DNA of 64,000 bases from Timema cristinae (lineage: Eukaryota; Arthropoda; Insecta; Phasmatodea; Timematidae), in assembly GCA_039000515.1 (NCBI GenBank), contig JBCFYV010011135.1:31277876-31341875 (forward strand), read 5' to 3'. Made by a program: the position numbers and the translations under genes. Position 1 is the first letter of the stretch. Each line of letters begins with the position of its first letter. Below, one piece after another: positions 1 to 11,047 of this stretch. A model generated the notes under the pieces. It made no database searches. It saw only the letters and a program-made list of their open reading frames with translations, and had not been told where the DNA came from.

Positions 1-778
1 AAAGTTTAATTTTAATAAAATTATTGACCTAGTGCTGACATCTATTAGATAAACATTATAACTTTCTAATGGACTTTAGATTATGGTTAAAAGAGGTCTC
101 TGTCATATTTAGATTGAGTTAGTGCTGCCATCTGTTAGACAATCATGAGACCTTTCTAATAAACTTTATATTATGGTTAAAAGAGGGCTCTGTCATATAT
201 AAATTGAGTTAGTGCTGCCATCTGTTAGACAATCATGAGACCTTTCTAATACACTTTATATTATGGTTAAAAGAGGGCTCTGTCATATTTAAATTGAGCT
301 AGTGCTGCCAACCGTTATGCAATCATGAAACCTTTCTAATACACTTTATATTATGGTTAAAAGAGGTATCTGTCATATATAGATTGAGCTAGTGCTGCCA
401 TCCGCTAGGCAATCATGAAACCTTTCTAATACACTTTAAATTATGGTTAAAAGAGGGCTCTGTCATATTTAAATTGAGTTAGTGCTGCACTGTTAGCAAT
501 CATGAGACTTCTATACACTTATTATGGTTAAGAGGCTGTAATTAATTAGTTAGTGCTGCATCTGTAGACAATCTGAACCTTTCTAATACACTTTATATTA
601 TGTTAAAGGTATCTGCATATATTGAGCAGGCCATCGTAGGCAATCTGAAACTTAATCACTTTAATTATGTTAAAAGAGTTGTCTATTAATGGTTAGTGCT
701 GCCATCTGTTAGACAATCATGAGACCTTTCTAATACACTTTATATTATGGTTAAAAGAAGTCTTTGTCATATTTAAAT
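1..778 (+). repeat. SatA tandem array, 90-bp unit
   Basis: About 8.6 head-to-tail units; the motif agtgctgcca recurs at 31, 121, 211, 301, 391 and 481, an exact 90-bp step. Each unit also carries ctgttagacaatcatgagac and ttatggttaaaagag. Units are about 90% alike except at 480-690, where many single-base losses cluster. The array is cut by the window start. The same unit recurs reversed at 4022-4803 and as short runs at 48455 and 63345. No coding potential is seen. Confidence 0.97.
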
Positions 779-791
779 CAATTTAAAATAA

Positions 792-831
792 AAAGTGTTC
801 CCTAGGTTTCTTGTAAGGTTTTAGATATAAA
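792..831 (+). repeat. Single SatB unit next to SatA
   Basis: One roughly 38-bp unit (aaagtgttccctaggtttct and onward) follows the SatA array after a short AT-rich spacer. The same unit is expanded to about 11 copies at 48562-48985, where it also follows SatA sequence. This shows that the two repeats belong to one ancestral element. Confidence 0.75.
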
Positions 832-991
832 ATTTATTATTTTTGAAAATGTGTCTTTCACCTTTTAACTTTATTTGTATAACCGTATTTTTGACCGATC
901 GTACCGAAGTCTCGTCATAACTTAACCATTTGACATAGCCGTCAAATTCGCGGACCAATTTTAACGAGACTTGAAAGGGATGTTTAATATA

Positions 992-1532
992 CAGTAAAAC
1001 CCGGATAGACTGAAACCGGTGGCCTGAATTCCGGAAAAAAGGGATTACAAATTAATTCAAGTTAAATGTATTTTATTGTTTAACGAGCTTCAAATTAAAA
1101 GAGAATTGTAATAAATGTTAATATTTACATGTTGTAGTAAACAAAATGTGTTTTCCTATAACTACAAACAATTGCAGTACATATCACGTGTAATTATTAA
1201 TCAGTTAAATAAATGAACATTTGATTAAACTCATTCGACTGTAATTTAAAATTCCTGAAAATACTGTATCCCAGTATTCTCACGGTTATTATTATTAGCA
1301 CCGCGTCTTACTGCCCATTCGGGTTATACGCACTTATGTTAATGTGTAATGTCTGATTACCAAACCCTTCCTTCACCTCTGACAAGACATCTTGTGAATG
1401 TGAGGAATGCCAGGTCTCCACCGTGGTTCGGATTCCACGTTAAACTGTAGGTCCTCCATTTCATCTCACAATCACCCTACCATTACACATTAGCAAGTGT
1501 GTATAACCCGAATGGGTAGTAAGACGTGGTGC

Positions 1533-1573
<41 letters not shown>

Positions 1574-1848
1574 TAATAATAATGTGTAGTGTTAGAGTGA
1601 TTGTGAGATGAAATGGAGGACCTACAGTTTAACGTGGGATCCGAACCACGGTGGAGGCCTGGGCATTCCACACATTCACAAGGAAGGGTTTGGTAATCAG
1701 ATAAATCTGTGCCGGGACCGAGGATTGAACCCCGGACCCTCTCAGCACAGAAGTCTGACACCTTACCCCTAGACCACTAGGTCACCTTCTCACGGTTAAT
1801 ACCAACAAGCTTAGGTCACAATTAGTTCCGATTAACCAGGTTCTAGTG
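992..1848 (+). mobile_element. pogo/Tigger-like MITE (copy 1), split by SINE-A
   Basis: The left end starts cagtaaaacccggatagac and the right end closes with aaccaggttctagtg, an imperfect inverted repeat. TA dinucleotides flank both sides (990-991 and 1849-1850), as expected for Tc1/mariner-pogo elements. The interior is AT-rich with no transposase. A SINE-A cluster interrupts it at 1289-1786. An uninterrupted reverse copy lies at 38198-38599 and confirms the element's extent. Confidence 0.75.
1289..1786. mobile_element. SINE-A composite: three pieces (-,+,-) around a TAA run
   Basis: A reverse SINE-A 3' tail (1289-1350), a forward headless SINE-A (1350-1531) and a reverse SINE-A with head but no tail (1584-1786) are joined through a TAA microsatellite at 1532-1583. 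The outer pieces form a long imperfect hairpin. The whole block is flanked by ttctcacggtt at 1277-1287 and 1787-1797, an 11-bp target duplication, so it sits as one unit in the pogo-like MITE. Confidence 0.8.
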
Positions 1849-2286
1849 TATTTAATAAAACATATCTGCATTCATTTGTTTAAAAGATTGCACCTTCTCC
1901 GGAGATATTCTTTTTTCAAAGCTACGCGCTGTGACTTCCTGACCCCATTTCATAAATCATCTCCTTGCGAAAATTATCCGGAATAACAGATAACGCCGAC
2001 GGTATAAATATTGATTTAAATCAACACTTCTTTTTATTTTATTTTTTACTTCTCCTTATCAGAGTTTGTCTGAAGGGAAGAATCACCGCCAATTTTATAT
2101 TATTTCGTGACCACGTGACACGCGCACTGTTACTTGACGTAAGACGCAAGAATACGGAACTATATCGATATACTTATTACTCATTGATTGAGCGCAAGTT
2201 TAATCTTTGTTTTGTGACGTCAGTTGTGTTCTTGGCACAAGTAAAGACTATTAGACAACGCTTGCATGTACGTTCCACCATGGATT
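1849..2286. other. No recognisable feature
   Basis: Unique AT-rich sequence. A forward 113-residue open frame from 1965 has no recognisable domain and runs into the poly-G tract, so I do not call it a gene. Confidence 0.6.
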
Positions 2287-2300
2287 GGGGGGGGGGGGGG
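2287..2300 (+). repeat. Poly-G run (14)
   Basis: Fourteen consecutive G residues. Similar long G or C runs recur at 15636, 15673, 15980, 32377, 56659 and 63306. Confidence 0.9.
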
Positions 2301-2334
2301 CTGTAGGGGGCGCGCTTACTTTTTGAACATACAC

Positions 2335-2840
2335 ACATAACTTATCAAGCCGTTCCCTTACAGGGTAGGCAATAAACTGTGCTTATTTCTCAAAAAACAA
2401 CAACTTCATACTTAATCCATCCTCACTAACTTTCTCCACACTTCCCTATCTTTGCATACTTCCTTCAACATCCATACAATGAGTCATACATGCTCTTTTA
2501 ATATTAGAACTATTAATGTTTCTCTTTGTCACACATTCGTCTACAACATTAGCCACGTCTTACATAGCCTACCCCTTCCTTTATATCCACACACTCTACC
2601 TTCATATATTTCCTCAGTCACTAGCTCCACATTCATCCTCTCAACAAACCAACGTAAGACACTTATTTCACACTGACCTGTTGTATTCCTTTTCAAACCG
2701 CACTCTGTCATCTCCCATTCATCACTGACTCTGTCCATTCGAGTTTTTACACAAAAATTTCTCAGATATCTCATTCCAACCATATTCACCTTGATCTTGT
2801 GTTTGAACCCCTCAAATCTAGATTCTTTTTTTCTAATCAT
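2335..2840 (-). mobile_element. LINE relic: reverse-transcriptase C-terminus and 3' end
   Basis: The reverse strand at 2840-2541 stays open and reads like the C-terminal region of a non-LTR retrotransposon reverse transcriptase: MRYLRN...TRMDRV, then VLRWF..ERM, then a basic KGRGR..KTW motif, in the usual order. The part at 2540-2335 continues in other frames and matches, in opposite orientation, the fragment at 6455-6650. No start, endonuclease or polymerase core is present, so it is a 5'-truncated, frameshifted, dead copy. The family assignment is from memory of the motif pattern. Confidence 0.7.
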
Positions 2841-3345
2841 ATAATCTTAAATTTTATTTTTGAGGATTCGATTGTTTATAAAGACGCATCCTTAATTTTT
2901 AGTAAATTCATCAAATAAAGTAAATGTTTTCATAATTTTTTTACATTTTAGTATATCGTGGTAGCTACCATCCCACCTTAAACTCGCTGTGACTTCCTTC
3001 ACCCTTAAAACTCTAATTCCAAATGAACCCCCTATTCCTGACAGACCCTCCCTTGTCAAACCACTCATCGCTAAAAAAACATTACCTCTATGATTTAATT
3101 GGTCCCACAGTCCGTCAAATGGGGTCACACCTACCTGCTCTATAAGCAATCAAGGTAATTAACTAATTAAATGGGATTAATCTGTTGTACGCGTACAAGT
3201 TATCTCTTCTATTATGACCTAGATACGTCAATCATTTATTACTTTAATAACGAGTGTTAAACACATACTCAGTAGACATAAATGGAGGTAAGTCAGGACT
3301 TATACCCATAGTTTATCCTTAAATCCTTAAAGGTAGCACGCTTAA
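2841..3345. other. Unassigned sequence upstream of the LINE relic
   Basis: A reverse 85-residue open frame (3149-2892) is the only notable item. It is not recognisably LINE or host protein, and could be an unrecognised part of the decayed element. Confidence 0.4.
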
Positions 3346-3890
3346 CTTGCTTGGTTCCACTATGGTGTAGCTTATAAGATAGTCATAGTGTAATCAGTCA
3401 AGGTAAGACTCCTTCCTTGCTTGGTTCCACTATGGTGTAGCTTATAAGATAGTCATAGTGTAATCAGTCAAGGTAAGACTGCTACTTTGCTTGGTTCCAC
3501 TATGGTGTGGTTTATAATATAGTCATAGTGTAATCAGTCAAGGTAAGACTGCTTCCTTGCTTGGTTCCACTATGGTGTAGCTTATAAGATAGTCATAGTG
3601 TAATCAGTCAAGGTAAGACTGCTTCCTTGCTTGGTTTCACTATGGTGTAGCTTATAATATAGTCATAGCGTAATCAGTCAAGGTAAGACTGCTACCTTGC
3701 TTGGTTCCACTATGGTGTAGTTTATAAGATAGTCATAGTGTAATCAGTCAAGGTAAGACTGCTACCTTGCTTGGTTCACATATGGTGTAGTTTAGAAGAT
3801 AGGGTCATAGTGTAATCAACCAAGATAAGACTGCTACCTTGCTTGGTTCCACTATGGTGTAGCTTATAAGATAGTCATAGTGTAACCAGG
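3346..3890 (+). repeat. SatC tandem array, 70-bp unit
   Basis: About 7.8 units; tatggtgtag recurs every 70 bp from 3361. Units share ttgcttggttccac and agtcatagtgtaatcagtc and differ at few sites. No second locus was found in the window. Confidence 0.97.
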
Positions 3891-3954
3891 CATATAATAA
3901 GGTAACCGGTGGAAAAAAGGTTAAATTATTTGCACACTTTTTTTCAGAACTTTG

Positions 3955-4020
3955 ATATCTTACATGAAGACCTCAACAGTTTATTTTAAAAAATTAATTT
4001 AAATACGACCGATACTACTT
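3955..4020 (-). repeat. Diverged SatB unit beside reverse SatA
   Basis: Read on the reverse strand, SatA is followed by an AT-rich spacer ending tttaaaataaa and then a unit with gaggtcttcatgtaagatat, a diverged match to SatB. The order SatA-spacer-SatB is the same as at 1-831 and 48455-48985. Confidence 0.5.
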
Positions 4021-4021
4021 T

Positions 4022-4803
4022 TAGCCGTAATCTAAAGTCTAATAGACAGTTCTCATGATTGTCTAACAGATGGCAGCACTAACTCAATTTAAATATATAA
4101 ATACCTATTTTAACCATAATCTAAAGTGTCTTAGAAAGGTTTAATGATTGTCTAACAGATGGCAGCACTAACTCAATTTAAATATATAAATACCTATTTT
4201 AACCATAATCTAAAGTGTCTTAGAAAGGTTTAATGATTGTCTAACAGATGGCAGCACTAACTCAATTTAAATATATAAATACCTATTTTAACCATAATCT
4301 AAAGTGTCTTAGAAAGGTTTAATGATTGTCTAACAGATGACAGCACTAACTCAATTTAAATATATAAATACCTATTTTAACCATAATCTAAAGTGTCTTA
4401 GAAAGGTTTAATGATCGTCTAACAGATGGCAGCACTAACTCAATTTAAATATATAAACACCTATTTTAACCATAATCTAAAGTGTCTTAGAAAGGTTTAA
4501 TGATTGTCTAACAGATGGCAGCACTAACTCAATTTAAATATATAAATACCTATTTTAACCATAATCTAAAGTGTCTTAGAAAGGTTTAATGATTGTCTAA
4601 CAGATGGCAGCACTAACTCAATTTAAATATATAAATACCTATTTTAACCATAATCTAAAGTGTCTTAGAAAGGTTTAATGATTGTCTAACAGATGGCAGC
4701 ACTAACTCAATTTAAATATATAAATACCTATTTTAACCATAATCTAAAGTGTCTTAGAAAGGTTTAATGATTGTCTAACAGGTGGAAGCACTAGCTAAAT
4801 TTT
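4022..4803 (-). repeat. SatA tandem array, reverse, 89-bp unit
   Basis: About 8.7 units with an 89-bp step, for example aactc at 4081, 4170 and 4259. Units are the reverse complement of those at 1-778, but more uniform and one base shorter. Together the two arrays form an inverted pair about 3.2 kb apart. Confidence 0.97.
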
Positions 4804-5283
4804 AGTTGAAATGGATCTTTCTCCCTTCCATTTCTTCATTCATTTGTCGAATCCAGACTTTCATTTGTTTTGGAGCGAATTCATTTTTTTTTTTCGAAGT
4901 GAAGTTTCGAAGATTTCACACACCTGATACACAATATAAAAAAAAAAGTCGCCGATCTCAACAGAATCTTTACCTAAAGTTGATGTTTCCTCCCATATTC
5001 TGGACCCGTCAAGAGAACGCGTTGCAAATCTAGTCACGTAATTCTACGGAGATGACTAAAACCTTTTAGACTCATATTTTCCTTCTCTCGAAAGGTTATG
5101 CAAATCTTCTTTTATTATTTCATCTTGTCAACTTTATCAAATAGTTTATTTTATCCTAACACAAGTTTTGAGTAATTTTTAAGGAATAAATAAAGTGATT
5201 TTTTTTAAAATTTATAGCTCGAATTTTAAATTGGATTGAATTTTTATGGATGTTTTAACGCTTACAATACAGTGGACTATACT
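4804..5283. other. No recognisable feature
   Basis: AT-rich unique sequence with short T and A runs. Open frames are short and unrecognised. Confidence 0.6.
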
Positions 5284-5879
5284 TGATATCATCTCTGAGA
5301 CAACTGTATGGCTACTATTGGGAAACAGCTTGTCATTCTCTTGTTTTCATGTGGTCAATCTTCAAATATCATCTCTGAGAGAACTATATGGTTACTATTG
5401 GGAAACAGTTTGTCATTCTCTTGTTTTTCATGTGTCAATCTTCAAATATCATCTCTGAGGGAACTGTATGGTTACTATTGGGAAACAGCTTGTCATTCTC
5501 TTGTTTTCATGTGGTCAATCCTCAAATATCATCTGTGAGAGAACTGTATGGTTACTATTGGGAAACAGCTTGTCATTCTCTTGTTTTCATGTGGTCAATC
5601 TTCAAATATCATCTCTGAGAGAACTATATGGTTACTATTGGGAAACAGTTTGTCATTCTCTTGTTTTCATGTGGTCAATCTTCAAATATCATCTCTGAGG
5701 GAACTGTATGGTTACTATTGGTAAACAGCTTGTCATTCTCTTGTTTTCATGTGGTCAATCTTCAAATATCATCTCTGAGGGAACTGTATGGTTACTATTG
5801 GGAAACAGCTTGTCATTCTCTTGTTTTCATGTGGTCAATCTTCAAATATCATCTCTGAGGGAACTGTATGGTTACTATT
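5284..5879 (+). repeat. SatD tandem array, 80-bp unit
   Basis: About 7.4 units; aactgtatggttactattgg recurs every 80 bp. All forward open frames here are shifted copies of the same repeat, and because 80 is not a multiple of three they restart every unit. They are not genes. Confidence 0.97.
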
Positions 5880-6287
5880 ACCCCAGCACACTTTTTTTAG
5901 ATATAATTGAGAGCGAGGAGATTTGGCCACAAACTGAGAAAGAGCGAAGATAATTTCTTTTCTCTTTAAGACCTTCAATTCCCTCAGCAATAATATTGGA
6001 TGTAATTGACAGTGCCTCAAATCGGTGGTCGCATTATCGAATGGGTAACGCTCACTAAAATGACGTGGCATGTGATCTAATACCCAACACGTATCTTCAG
6101 GATAAACCAATGCAATATAGCGAGTTAACGGTGTGCAATGGTAACATACGCCAAGTCAGAGTCAGACACAACTGCCACTTTGTATATTTCATCATGTTAA
6201 AGGAAAGCTATTTTTATTTTTGGTATTTAATGTACAATTTCTGAACCCAATGATTATATCAACACAAGACAATTTTATATTATCGAT
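5880..6287. other. No recognisable feature
   Basis: Unique sequence. A 91-residue reverse open frame is not recognisable. Confidence 0.6.
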
Positions 6288-6450
6288 AGCGAAAGGACCT
6301 ACCAATTTTCACATACTTTCGAAAGTTCTTTTACATGCCAAAGTCGACACGGTGCCGACGGCCTCAGGAAGTTGTGCTACGGATTATTATCGCTCGAGAA
6401 AAATCCGTCGACTCCAGTTGGGTTTGAACCCACGAGCATATTGGAGTGTT
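6288..6450 (-). mobile_element. SINE-F fragment
   Basis: Matches the full-length reverse SINE-F at 25520-25831: shared ctaccaattttcac, the cgacacggtgccg region, and a B-box-like gggtttgaaccc. The tRNA-like 5' end is missing; the sequence passes directly into a LINE 3' fragment. Confidence 0.55.
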
Positions 6451-6454
6451 TCAA

Positions 6455-6650
6455 AAAGAGAAACAATAACAGTTTTAATAATAAAAGAACATGCATGACT
6501 CGGTGTATGGATGTTGAAGAGAGTATGCAAGGACAGGGAAGTGTGGAGAAAGTTAATGAGGATGGATTAAGTACGGAGTTGTGTGTTTTTTGAGCCATGT
6601 GCACAGTTTCTTGCTTACCCTGTAAGGGAAAGGTGTGATTAGATATGTAT
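6455..6650 (+). mobile_element. LINE 3' fragment
   Basis: Reverse complement of the 3' part of the LINE relic at 2335-2540: shared atggatgttgaagagagtat, tgtggagaaagttaatgagg and taccctgtaaggga. It encodes only a degraded protein tail. Confidence 0.65.
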
Positions 6651-6867
6651 GTATAGATCATTCCAGTGTGATCTGAGTCACATGTGAGTATCGTTACTTA
6701 AATGTCACCGTCATATGTGTTACGTCTCACAAAACTCACCGCCCGTTTGTCTGCGCTACTTTTATATTACTATCCGTCCCGCGGTCATGTACGCACAGAG
6801 AAAAATTATAGTTTAATGTGTAAATAATTTTGAATAGAAAAAAAAAAACAAACACCACTGGCCCATT

Positions 6868-7092
6868 TTGATGGTCGCATGGTCTATGGTGCTACTCTCG
6901 CAGTAGACTAAATTGCCGCTGACAAGGAGATAGAGGTTCGAATCTCGGTCGGGTGTACTGAGGGTATTTTTCTGATTCTTCCACTGCGCAAATGAGGGTA
7001 CACTTCCCCTAGATATTACCTTTACTAACCCCTAAAAACATTAGCGTAATACGTACATATGCGTATAGTCTGGAAGGGTGTAAGGCGCGCCG
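6868..7092 (+). mobile_element. SINE-C copy
   Basis: The tRNA-like head gatggtcgcatggtctatgg and gaggttcgaatctcggtc (B box) are followed by the SINE-C body with gcaaatgagggtacacttcc. The 3' tail is diverged (gcgtatagtctggaagggtg). Confidence 0.7.
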
Positions 7093-7121
7093 CATAAACA
7101 AAATTATATAATATAAATTAT

Positions 7122-7200
7122 AGTATATTCTAGTGATGGGTAAAGTGTGGCCCGCGGACAGGTTCAATGCGGCCCGCGAAAGGATTCCAAATTACGATTA
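7122..7200 (+). mobile_element. Possible hAT terminal fragment
   Basis: The string gggtaaagtgtggcccgcgg with a second gcggcccgcg resembles a common hAT-type end. No partner end was found. Confidence 0.3.
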
Positions 7201-7640
7201 AAAAGAGTATTCAAATATTAGGAAAAACAAGGGGGTGGGGGGGAAATGCATTTCGCACTAGTTTGTTTTTATTTCAGTGTCCAGAGTTTAAATAATACGC
7301 AAACCATCAACCGACACTCAGCTTGAATTAAATGAATTGTATGATAACATAAAATTGAAGAAGTTGTTCCTCCAAGTCCCAAAATTTGAGTTCTACAAGT
7401 CCTTATCGAAATCAAGATTCCCAAATTTGATATTTCATGCTCACAAGGTTTTTGCCATTTTTGCATCGTCATATTATTATAACTACTATAAAGCCACGCG
7501 GCTGACTCACTCACTGACATTAATGTTTACCCACTTCCAGATGAGATAGAAACTTGAAATTTGGAAAACATAGCTTCCAGCCTGTAACCGACGGGAAAAT
7601 TCAAAAATGTTTAAAAAAAATAAGTTTTAACCCCCGAAAA

Positions 7641-7800
7641 AAAAATCAAAATGTCGGAGCAACTTTAAAGTCGATGCGGACCTTTCTTTGGAGGTCTCTT
7701 GTGTCTAAACGGTAAGACTTATCAAAAACTGCTCTGGAATTACATTAGTTTACATCAATTTGCAAAGAAAACCCACTGGGGGTTGGGGGCGGAGCCCCCA
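7641..7800 (+). repeat. Dispersed repeat R1, copy 1
   Basis: Shares ggagcaactttaaagtcg, cggacctttctttggaggtc and a G/C-rich palindromic end (ttgggggcggagccccca) with 51622-51762. The element type is unknown. A compound microsatellite follows directly. Confidence 0.65.
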
Positions 7801-7812
7801 ACTACCAAAAGT

Positions 7813-7834
7813 AATATATATATATATATGTTGT

Positions 7835-7909
<75 letters not shown>
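7813..7909 (+). repeat. Compound microsatellite (AT)n(GT)n(GA)n
   Basis: AT repeats 7813-7829, GT repeats 7834-7851 and about 29 GA units 7852-7909. Translated frames across it are simple Arg-Glu or Leu-Ser repeats, not genes. Confidence 0.98.
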
Positions 7910-7912
<3 letters not shown>

Positions 7913-8230
7913 TTTTCTACCATGAAGCTCCGAAAAAGTAGTGTCGAAACAGAATGACAATCGGTAACTTAAAGCTTCACTTCTGAGAGTCATCATCTCG
8001 TCCCAGTTGGAGCCAGAATGAAAAACTTTTAGAACAGTCACAGAGCCCCTCATAGAAATCACACACTCCTTCATTTATGTAAGTTATTATATATATATAT
8101 ATATAAATTATTTTATAATTAATTTTAAATTGTTAAATAATGTAGACAACTCACATTGTATTAAAATTAGATATCATTACTATACAAATACATTTTAATA
8201 ATTAATATGACTTAATTGTACACAAGTTTT

Positions 8231-8318
8231 CAAGGCCATATCCAGCCAATCATTTCATAAATAAAGCCATATATATTTTGCTCATCGGGGGAGGTTTGAA
8301 CCCCTAAAATACCCCTTG
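8231..8318 (+). mobile_element. hAT-like MITE, 88-bp internally deleted copy
   Basis: Starts caaggccatatccagccaat and ends accccttg, matching the ends of the 380-bp copy at 58188-58567. It is flanked by caagtttt (8223-8230) and ctagtttt (8319-8326), 7 of 8 bases alike, as expected for hAT target duplications. Confidence 0.65.
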
Positions 8319-8664
8319 CTAGTTTTATAAAATGTACCATTATAACTTTTTAATAAACTGTGTTGGACTGCCCGACATTTTCATTTTTGGCCCACTCCTC
8401 CAAAAGTTTGCCCATAACTGGTACATCCAGTCTATAATTCGGACATCAAAAATCCGATTGCTAAGGAAAATTTGTGATATTTAGCAACAACAACAAAAAG
8501 TCTAAGTTTGTTGTTTAAATAAAGTGAGAATGTTTCTAGCGTTACAATACGTTTTAAGTAAGTATCCCATCTATGGTAATTTATTTGTGTTTGCTATAGG
8601 GACTGTATTTTAGAAAATACAGACTGGGTCGATCGCCAATTAGTCCAAATCATCGACGCCCTAC

Positions 8665-8668
<4 letters not shown>
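8319..8668. other. No recognisable feature
   Basis: AT-rich unique sequence. Confidence 0.6.
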
Positions 8669-8670
<2 letters not shown>

Positions 8671-8713
<43 letters not shown>

Positions 8714-8722
8714 GAGAGAGAC
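8671..8722 (+). repeat. Microsatellite (TG)n(GA)n
   Basis: About 19 TG units (8671-8708) followed by short GA repeats. Confidence 0.97.
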
Positions 8723-8773
8723 ACAGAGAAAAGAGAACTGGAATTTTATTACTCTTCCATTTCACATCTGTGT

Positions 8774-9279
8774 ACAGGTTGTTCGGAAACTCAACGCCCA
8801 AACTGCACATAAAGCTTGTTTGAACCAAAAGTAATACAAAATCCCTGTACACTTACATCCGGAAAACTATGATAATACCATTAAATTGTGTTAAGAGTTT
8901 CAGTGCCGGGAGAGCAAAGCTGTTCAAGCATGCGTGTACAACAGGTTCATAGAGTTAGGCGCGTGGCACTACACATATAATAATAGCAAGCTCTTTCTGT
9001 GATATAGGACCGTTAATGTTGACAATCAGAACGTATTCTCATTTCTAGAAGGACTGGTGTGTTGTTTACTATTATTGTCTAGGTGTGTAGTGCCACGCGC
9101 CTAACTCCTATGCAACCTGTTGTACACGCACGCTTTAACAGCTTTGCTCTCTCGTTTTAAACACAATTTAATAATATTAGCATAGTTTTCAGGATGTAGG
9201 TGTACAGGGATTTGGGATTACTTTTGGTCCAAACAAACTACATGTGCAGTTTGGGGACACGAGTTTCCGAACACCCTGT
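8774..9279. mobile_element. Foldback element with ~200-bp inverted arms
   Basis: The left arm (8774-8975, from acaggttgttcggaaactc) and right arm (9082-9279, ending gagtttccgaacaccctgt) are imperfect reverse complements. Shared blocks include gcgcgtggcactacaca against tgtagtgccacgcgc. The central loop is about 100 bp. No transposase and no clear target duplication are seen, so the superfamily is unassigned. Confidence 0.8.
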
Positions 9280-9582
9280 TATCCTCCAAGGACTGTCAAC
9301 GGAGACGTCCTGTCGATCTCAAGTGAGTGGCAAAGAGCAATTTCGCACTCGGTTTCTCGAGGTAATGGCGAGCTCATAGAGGGGGGTAGTATTGGTCCAG
9401 TAATCTCGCGGGGGAAAGAGAGGGTAGACAGACCCAATCGCTGAGTGCAACCGAATGTTTCAATCCAATAGGAGATTGCCTCAATTTAGATTGCGTTTCG
9501 GCATCGGCTGTGAAAAGGTCACTATTTAAATGAGAGGTCGAACACTAAGAAAAGGTTAAAACAAATATAAAAAAATGGACCG
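9280..9582. other. No recognisable feature
   Basis: Unique and slightly more GC-rich. A 66-residue forward open frame crosses the MITE boundary and is unrecognised. Confidence 0.5.
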
Positions 9583-10105
9583 CGTCTTACTACCCGTTCG
9601 GGTTAGACACCTAAGTACTAATTACGTTACCCGCCTCGGTGGCGTAGTTGGCTAACGCGCTAGTATCGTGTTGAGCTCGACTGCTGGGGACGGGGAGATC
9701 GAGGTTCTAATCTCGGTCGGATGAACTGGGAGGGTTTTTCCTAAATGGTTTTCCACTCTACCTCCACGCAAATGCGGGTTCACTTCCTCTAATTCAACCT
9801 TCCCAATTCTTAATCAATTAGTGTAATTAGTACTTAAAGCGTACAACCCAAACGGCTATTAAGACGCGGTGCTAAATATTATTATTATTACTAATTACGT
9901 TAAAGGGTTTTAAGGATTAAAAGTTATATTTAGAGGAGGTGTACTCGCATTTACGTGGAAGGAGAACGGAAAATCATTTTGAAAAAAAAAAAAACAAACA
10001 AAAACTACCCTCAGTTCACCCGACTAAGCTTCGATCTACTCATCATCGACGGTCTAGTCTACCGCGAGAGTAACGCCTTAGACCATGCGACCACCCAAGG
10101 GGAAA
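9583..10105 (-). mobile_element. SINE-C copy split by SINE-B
   Basis: The reverse 3' tail (cgcgtcttactacccgttcg) lies left of the inserted SINE-B, and the body and tRNA-like head (ccttagaccatgcgaccacc) lie right of it. The pieces rejoin cleanly when the 9630-9888 insert and one target duplication are removed. Confidence 0.8.
9630..9888 (+). mobile_element. SINE-B copy with 14-bp target duplication
   Basis: The head gcctcggtggcgtagttggc contains an A-box-like motif, with a B-box region gaggttctaatctcgg downstream. The body has ccacgcaaatgcgggttcac and the shared tail ends aagacgcggtgctaaatatt. Flanks tactaattacgtta at 9616-9629 and 9889-9902 are identical, proving insertion into SINE-C. Confidence 0.9.
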
Positions 10106-10488
10106 GTTTCTTGATGATTCTGTCATATACTTAAGTGTAGTTTTTTTTATCGCTTGCCTCGTTCAAGAGAGAAATTATCAATCACTGTTCAGGCTACAAG
10201 ACTTAAAATTACAAAGGTCCGTGTCGTTTTCTGAGACTTCACACGTCCCTTTCGTCCTTAACCTACAACCACCCTTTGTCATGTCAATAAGAGAGAGGGG
10301 CCCGGGTGGAAGGGGGGGGGGGAGATTATCGCTATATCTTAAAATCTTTCACTTGTGAATCAACTCGTTTGGTTGAACAGAAATCAAATATACTGATAAA
10401 AGGAACAATAGTTTATATCATTCCTTATAGATATGTAAACAATTTAAGAAATTGCACCAAACAGTTGGATTAAATTAAACATTAATTG
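10106..10488. other. No recognisable feature
   Basis: Unique sequence with a G run at 10314-10322. Confidence 0.5.
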
Positions 10489-10850
10489 CGGCAGAAGGGA
10501 GCGCAAGTATTTTTACAGTTTTTTTCTATAGAAATTAGATTTTTTTGGTCAAAATAAATCAAATATTTCTCCAGTAGCAACATAGAGTTTAGTTTTCTTT
10601 GCATGCTCATATCAACAGATCTTGAATATCTGTAAGGGTGTCCTGGAATTTGGTCAGAATTTTTTTCTTTATTTAAAAAAGTTTTGACCAAATTCCATGA
10701 CACCCTCGACAGATATTCAAGATTATTGATATTAGCATGTGCAGAAAACTAAACTCTACGTTGCTACTGGAGAAATATTTGATTTATTTTGGCCAACAAA
10801 TCTAATTTCTATTTAAAAAAATGTAAAAATACTTGCGCTCCCTTCTGCCG
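10489..10850. mobile_element. FB1 foldback MITE, copy 1
   Basis: Nearly the whole 362 bp folds on itself: cggcagaagggagcgcaagt at the left pairs with acttgcgctcccttctgccg at the right, and the arms continue to a small centre near 10670. Internal aaataaatcaaatatttctc and ggtgtcctggaattt are shared with copies at 25346, 33828 and 39205. No open frame of note. Confidence 0.85.
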
Positions 10851-10898
10851 GTCTTTGATTCCTGGATAAATATTTCTATCTGGTGATAAAGTTAAAGT

Positions 10899-11047
10899 GC
10901 GTCTTATGACTGCCTAGATAATCTGCCAGATAAAAGGTATTTATCTATCACATTTTTATCGGGAAGTTTAAGTACCTGATAACTTTTATCTGGTAGATAA
11001 CTTTAACCTCCCGATAGCCATATTTATCCGGTAGTCAGTCATAAGAC
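10899..11047. mobile_element. Short palindromic MITE
   Basis: Ends gtcttatgactg and cagtcataagac are inverted. The interior repeats ccagataa/ttatctgg motifs in both orientations, so the 149 bp form an imperfect hairpin. Single copy in this window. Confidence 0.55.

Noticed and set aside
2892..3149. 85-residue reverse frame as the N-terminal part of the LINE relic
   Set aside because: Orientation fits, but no LINE motif is visible, so the link is unsupported.
7699..8074. Arg-Glu and Ser-Leu rich frames
   Set aside because: Translation of the GA/GT microsatellite.
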